The translations under genes were made by a program, and so were the position numbers. From positions 1-44,093 of the forward strand of contig CAIKYO010000297.1 in NCBI GenBank assembly GCA_903831655.1: DNA of 44,093 nucleotides, given 5' to 3'. Source of the DNA: an uncultured Burkholderiales bacterium. GTDB taxonomy: Bacteria; Pseudomonadota; Gammaproteobacteria; Burkholderiales; Burkholderiaceae_C. Positions 41,709 to 44,093 of this stretch are shown here, piece by piece (the stretch's first letter is position 1; every line of letters starts with the position of its first letter). The notes under the pieces were generated by a model. It did not search any database. It had not been told where the DNA came from and saw only the letters and a list, made by a program, of their open reading frames with translations.

Positions 41709-42053
41709 ATGTGCGAATATTTTGTCAAAGCCGACCCGATTCAATTCGAGCAAAGAACCCGATCGATTCGCATCAAAGGCGTGCTGACCAGTATTCGACT
41801 GGAAAACATGGCGTGGGACATATTGGCTGAAATGGCCGAGGTCGAAGGCTGCACAACGAATGCACTGATCTGCCAGTTTCACAGCGAAATATTAGAGCAC
41901 CGAGGTGAGGTGCCAAATTTTGCTTCATTTCTGCGGGTCACGTGCATGCGGTACTTGCGGAGGGCGCTTTTAAGCGCCGAGCTGAAATTACAAAAAATCG
42001 AAGGTGAACAAGAGCCAGAGTCCAATGTGGTGATGGCTAAGTTTGCAACCTGA
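41709..42053 (+). CDS. Ribbon-helix-helix domain protein (RHH_4-like)
   Basis: This 114-residue protein has an RHH-like core: the strand RSIRIKGVLTSIRLEN (19-34), then helices MAWDILAEMAEVEGCTTNAL and ASFLRVTCMRYLRRALL. This layout matches the RHH_4 family, small proteins that bind DNA as dimers or have unknown roles in proteobacteria. The Shine-Dalgarno AAGGAG precedes the ATG. It sits between the GMC and glyoxalase genes (45-bp gaps). It may regulate this operon through the inverted repeat at 39325, but nothing in the sequence proves this. Confidence 0.78.
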   Translation: MCEYFVKADPIQFEQRTRSIRIKGVLTSIRLENMAWDILAEMAEVEGCTTNALICQFHSEILEHRGEVPNFASFLRVTCMRYLRRALLSAELKLQKIEGEQEPESNVVMAKFAT

Positions 42054-42098
42054 GCGTCTGATCACAAACTCGTTTTATAAGAATCTTCCTAAAACCCC

Positions 42099-42635
42099 AT
42101 GAGCTTCAATACAGAAAATTTACCCGGTGTGAGCGCCTTAGCCCCTTCGCAGACCGAAGGATTTGTTTTAAACCACAGCATGCTGCGAATCAAAGATCCA
42201 GCAATAGCTTTGGACTTTTATACCCGCGTCATGGGTTTACGGGTGCTGCGAAAATTGGATTTCCCAGAATCGAACTTCTCGCTGTATTTCTTAGCACACC
42301 CTATCCAAGGTCAACCAGTGCCAGAGGATCAAAGCGAGCGCATGGCCTACACCTTCAGTCAAAGGGGCATCTTGGAGTTGACCCACAACTGGGGCACCGA
42401 GAACAACCCCGACTTCAATTACCACGATGGAAATTCACAGCCACAAGGTTTTGGGCACATTTGTTTTTCTGTGCCAGACCTCGACAAAGCCACAGCTTGG
42501 TTTGATGAAAACCACGTTCAATTCATCAAGCGTTCCGACCAAGGCAAGATGAAAAATGTAGTTTTCATTAAAGACCCTGACGGTTATTGGATTGAAATTG
42601 TTCAAGCTTCCTTGCTCAAAAATCTGGGTAATTGA
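42099..42635 (+). CDS. gloA: Glyoxalase I (lactoylglutathione lyase)
   Basis: Glyoxalase I isomerises the hemithioacetal of methylglyoxal and glutathione to S-lactoylglutathione. The 178-residue protein resembles the longer eukaryotic-type enzyme rather than the roughly 135-residue E. coli form. The insert LAHPIQGQPVPEDQSERM is present, and the metal ligands His26 (NHSMLRIKD), Glu93 (LELTHNWGTE), His120 (GFGHICFSV) and Glu166 (YWIEIV) fall at the expected spacing. Such inserts usually go with Zn-dependent forms. No good Shine-Dalgarno precedes the ATG. It may detoxify aldehydes or ketoaldehydes formed by the neighbouring dehydrogenase. Confidence 0.95.
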   Translation: MSFNTENLPGVSALAPSQTEGFVLNHSMLRIKDPAIALDFYTRVMGLRVLRKLDFPESNFSLYFLAHPIQGQPVPEDQSERMAYTFSQRGILELTHNWGTENNPDFNYHDGNSQPQGFGHICFSVPDLDKATAWFDENHVQFIKRSDQGKMKNVVFIKDPDGYWIEIVQASLLKNLGN

Positions 42636-42656
42636 AGCCAATGCAAGCACCAAAAC

Positions 42657-42995
42657 ATGAAAAAATACTCATTTAAAACTGCGCTGCTATTGGTTTCAAT
42701 AAGCGCCGTTATAGTGCTGCCACGGTCATCTTTGGCGGCAACCCAAGCTGGAGAAGCCTTGGTGAGGAAAGGCGATTGCTTGGGCTGCCACGCGGTATCG
42801 GTTAAAGTGGTTGGCCCGGCTTTTCATGACGTCGCAGAAAAATACGCCGGTCAAGCTGATGCCAACGCCGTCTTGGCGGCCAGCATCAAAAACGGATCCA
42901 CAGGCAAATGGGGCGACTTGCCCATGCCGCCTCATCCGAATTTGTCACCGGCGGACTTGAAGAAAATTACAGACTGGATTTTGAGCATCAAATAA
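42657..42995 (+). CDS. Monohaem class I cytochrome c
   Basis: This 112-residue periplasmic cytochrome resembles c551/c552. It has a Sec signal (KKYSFKTALLLVSISAVIV, cleavage after about residue 28). The haem motif is CLGCH (41-45), followed by GPAFHDVAEKYAG, and Met90 in LPMPPHP is the likely sixth ligand. The C terminus LKKITDWILSIK is typical. It starts 21 bp after gloA in the same direction as the GMC/subunit III genes. It is a plausible electron acceptor for the GMC dehydrogenase, whose usual partners are cytochromes c. Confidence 0.93.
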   Translation: MKKYSFKTALLLVSISAVIVLPRSSLAATQAGEALVRKGDCLGCHAVSVKVVGPAFHDVAEKYAGQADANAVLAASIKNGSTGKWGDLPMPPHPNLSPADLKKITDWILSIK

Positions 42996-43123
42996 CTTAC
43001 TTTGAATTGATGATGCAACCAAAGCAGTCACTGTGGTGTGCTGCAGACAACTGCAGCTATCGTGGCAAACTTGGCGTAGCAGTCGACCCACTTTTGTGAT
43101 GCTGATGCACGACAACTCGTAAA

Positions 43124-43267
43124 TTACTGCGCGGTGTGGATCCAGTTCTATGCATGCGGCGCAGGCAACCGTGCGAACTCCCCCATGTTATTCGTCACCA
43201 GCACTAGGACTTAGCAGCGGGCGGGCGCTGCAATGTGCTTGTCGTTCACACAGATATTTTGGTAAGG
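43124..43267 (-). pseudogene. Remnant of a VapC-type PIN-domain toxin, C-terminal part
   Basis: Read on the minus strand in one frame, this stretch gives PYQNICVNDKHIAAPAR, a stop, then VLVLVTNNMGEFARLPAP, another stop and NW. It lines up with the VapC C-terminal pattern (P-I-G-x-N-D-x-x-I-A-A-H-A, then LVTNNxREFxRVPGLRxENW), with in-frame stops at two places. The conserved PIN Asp (in VND) survives. The upstream half of the gene and any vapB are not visible. It is a dead fragment, not an expressed protein. Confidence 0.7.
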
Positions 43268-43545
43268 CTGTGGGTCAAAGCAGATTTGAGTTGGAGTCGT
43301 CCCAAGAGAAGTTGCCAGCAATTGCTGCTATTGAACGCTAGCACATGGGCAAGTTTGAGCGAGGCGTGAATTTCCCAAATTTGGTCATGATTTTTAAACA
43401 GGAGAAAAGCTTTGACCATCAGTCCCGGGATATGGGTCGACCCTGCAATCGATTTGAAGCAGTCAAAGTCGGAATCAGAGAGATTGAAAAGCCAGCAGAC
43501 GTGAACGACTAGACTTAATGGGTCGGCAAATCTTAGGCAGAAAAG

Positions 43546-43572
43546 AAATACGCCCCAATAAGGGGCGTATTT
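43546..43572. terminator. 11-bp perfect hairpin, possible terminator
   Basis: AAATACGCCCC pairs perfectly with GGGGCGTATTT around a 5-nt loop. On the minus strand it is followed by CTTTTCTG, and it lies about 100 bp past the doc stop. It could act as a second terminator there. On the plus strand there is no T run beyond the stem. Confidence 0.45.
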
Positions 43573-43614
43573 ACTTGCTATTTGGCGGCCCAGAACATAC
43601 TTCATCACAAAACG

Positions 43615-43642
43615 CCTGAGGTGCGGAAATCTCAGGTTTTTT
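43615..43642 (+). terminator. Rho-independent terminator, possibly bidirectional
   Basis: CCTGAG/CTCAGG (6-bp stem, 10-nt loop) is followed by six Ts on the plus strand. On the minus strand the hairpin is followed by CGTTTTGTG, so it may also end the doc transcript, whose stop lies about 35 bp away. No intact plus-strand gene lies directly upstream. Confidence 0.6.
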
Positions 43643-43675
43643 GCTTTTGGTCTGCGGGAGGGATACTAACCACCA

Positions 43676-44056
43676 TCACTCTTGAGTGACGGCAAAACCT
43701 CGCAGCCACGGTTCAAGGTGGGCAATATTAAACGTGCAAGCCTCGAACATCTGCAGCATCTCTTCGTGAATAACCAATGGTGGCCTCTTTAAGCACCAGC
43801 CGTTGATACGCAGAAACACGTCGACGGCCGCAAAAGCAATACGCTTGTTGCCATCCACAAAGGGATGATTAATAGCAAGGCTTTCAAGCAAAGCTGCAGC
43901 CTCAGCGATGATATCGTCGTAGTAACCCGTTTGTGGTCGAAACAGGGCTGCTTCGAGGGCGCCTGGGTCACGAACACCACCCGCGCCGCCATACCTTTGT
44001 ATTAAGATCGTGTGCATGCCGAGCACATCGGCCACGGTTAAATCATCGCGCTGCAA
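43676..44056 (-). CDS. doc: Doc-type toxin (Fic/DOC family)
   Basis: Doc toxins phosphorylate EF-Tu and stop translation unless bound by an antitoxin. The 126-residue protein has the Fic/Doc motif HPFVDGNKR (His64, Asp68, Gly69, Asn70, Lys71, Arg72). The N-terminal family part VLGMHTILIQRYGGAGGVRD is followed by GALEAALFRPQTGYY. All motif residues are intact, so it may be active. The likely start is TTG at 44056, since an in-frame TAG lies at 44060-44062. The antitoxin gene should lie upstream, beyond the window edge. Confidence 0.9.
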   Translation of the reverse strand: MQRDDLTVADVLGMHTILIQRYGGAGGVRDPGALEAALFRPQTGYYDDIIAEAAALLESLAINHPFVDGNKRIAFAAVDVFLRINGWCLKRPPLVIHEEMLQMFEACTFNIAHLEPWLRGFAVTQE

Positions 44057-44059
44057 GAT

Positions 44060-44093
44060 CTATTTCGCAAGTTCTCGGTACAAATGATCAAAA
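44060..44093 (-). CDS. Possible last codons of the doc antitoxin gene (partial)
   Basis: The frame ending at TAG (44060-44062) reads DHLYRELAK at its end and is cut by the window edge. Antitoxin genes usually stop just before, or overlap, the doc start, and this stop is 3 bp from the toxin TTG. With only 10 codons visible the identity cannot be established. Confidence 0.25.
   Translation of the reverse strand, partial: FDHLYRELAK

Larger units (their letters stand above)
42996..43675. other. Decayed region with toxin remnant and hairpins
   Basis: These 680 bases lack an intact gene. They hold a vapC remnant (43124-43267, minus), a CTGCAG-ACAA-CTGCAG repeat near 43041-43056, and two hairpins near 43550 and 43630. 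The open frame at 43246-43608 (minus) has no Shine-Dalgarno and no recognisable content. This looks like the scar of old toxin-antitoxin or mobile DNA. Confidence 0.45.

Noticed and set aside
43246-43608. 120-aa open frame on the minus strand
   Set aside because: No Shine-Dalgarno or family features, and it runs out of frame across the vapC remnant; more likely a chance frame in decayed DNA.
1-44093. CRISPR arrays, insertion sequences, integrases, rRNA
   Set aside because: Looked for regular spaced repeats, transposase motifs and terminal repeats; none seen.

Overview
The window reads as chromosomal DNA of a betaproteobacterium, most likely order Burkholderiales. The grounds are the tig-clpP-clpX-lon block followed by tRNA-Gly, the hpnCDE squalene genes, two Bug/TctC-type periplasmic receptors and a Liv-type ABC transporter tied to a catabolic operon. 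This assignment rests on gene content and protein character, not on a marker gene. By eye the DNA has moderate G+C, with a lower-G+C stretch around 26-30 kb.

Layout. (1) 1-6.6 kb, minus strand: tRNA-Leu(UAG), then the proteostasis block tig, clpP, clpX, lon, then tRNA-Gly(GCC) with its own terminator. (2) 6.8-11.6 kb: hpnC, hpnD, hpnE (farnesyl diphosphate to squalene), a YigB-like HAD phosphatase on the opposite strand, and hemH. (3) 11.6-26.0 kb, minus strand: one tightly packed 13-gene operon of about 14 kb. It runs livK, livH, livM, livG, livF, an orphan tctC-type receptor, LeuC-like and LeuD-like hydratase subunits, hyuB, hyuA, an isochorismatase-fold protein, a fumarate-reductase-type flavoprotein and a PEP mutase/isocitrate lyase family lyase. 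(4) 26.5-30.2 kb, plus strand: a small two-repeat protein, a secreted Gly/Met-rich Spy-like protein and a long isolated flagellin with a duplicated central module. (5) 30.2-38.9 kb: an acyl-CoA dehydrogenase, two crotonase-fold genes on the minus strand, then a plus-strand operon of enoyl-CoA hydratase, CitE-like lyase, acyl-CoA synthetase, tartrate-dehydratase-like enolase-superfamily enzyme and a second Bug receptor. (6) 39.4-43.0 kb: a Tat-exported subunit III, a GMC flavoprotein with a predicted 3Fe-4S site, an RHH protein, glyoxalase I and a monohaem cytochrome c. (7) 43.0-44.1 kb: a decayed region with a vapC remnant and an intact Doc/Fic toxin at the window edge.

How the parts may work together. 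The operon at 11.6-26.0 kb combines high-affinity uptake with a set whose family chemistries can be read in sequence: ATP-driven ring or amide opening (HyuAB), a second hydrolase-like step, FAD-dependent desaturation or reduction, hydration of an unsaturated di- or tricarboxylate (LeuCD-like), and C-C cleavage (methylisocitrate/dimethylmalate lyase family). I infer catabolism of a cyclic imide, lactam or hydantoin related to a substituted succinate or maleate; the substrate is unknown. The cluster at 33.1-38.9 kb looks like a second organic-acid pathway running through CoA thioesters. The 39.4-43.0 kb set looks like a periplasmic alcohol or sugar dehydrogenase feeding electrons to cytochrome c.
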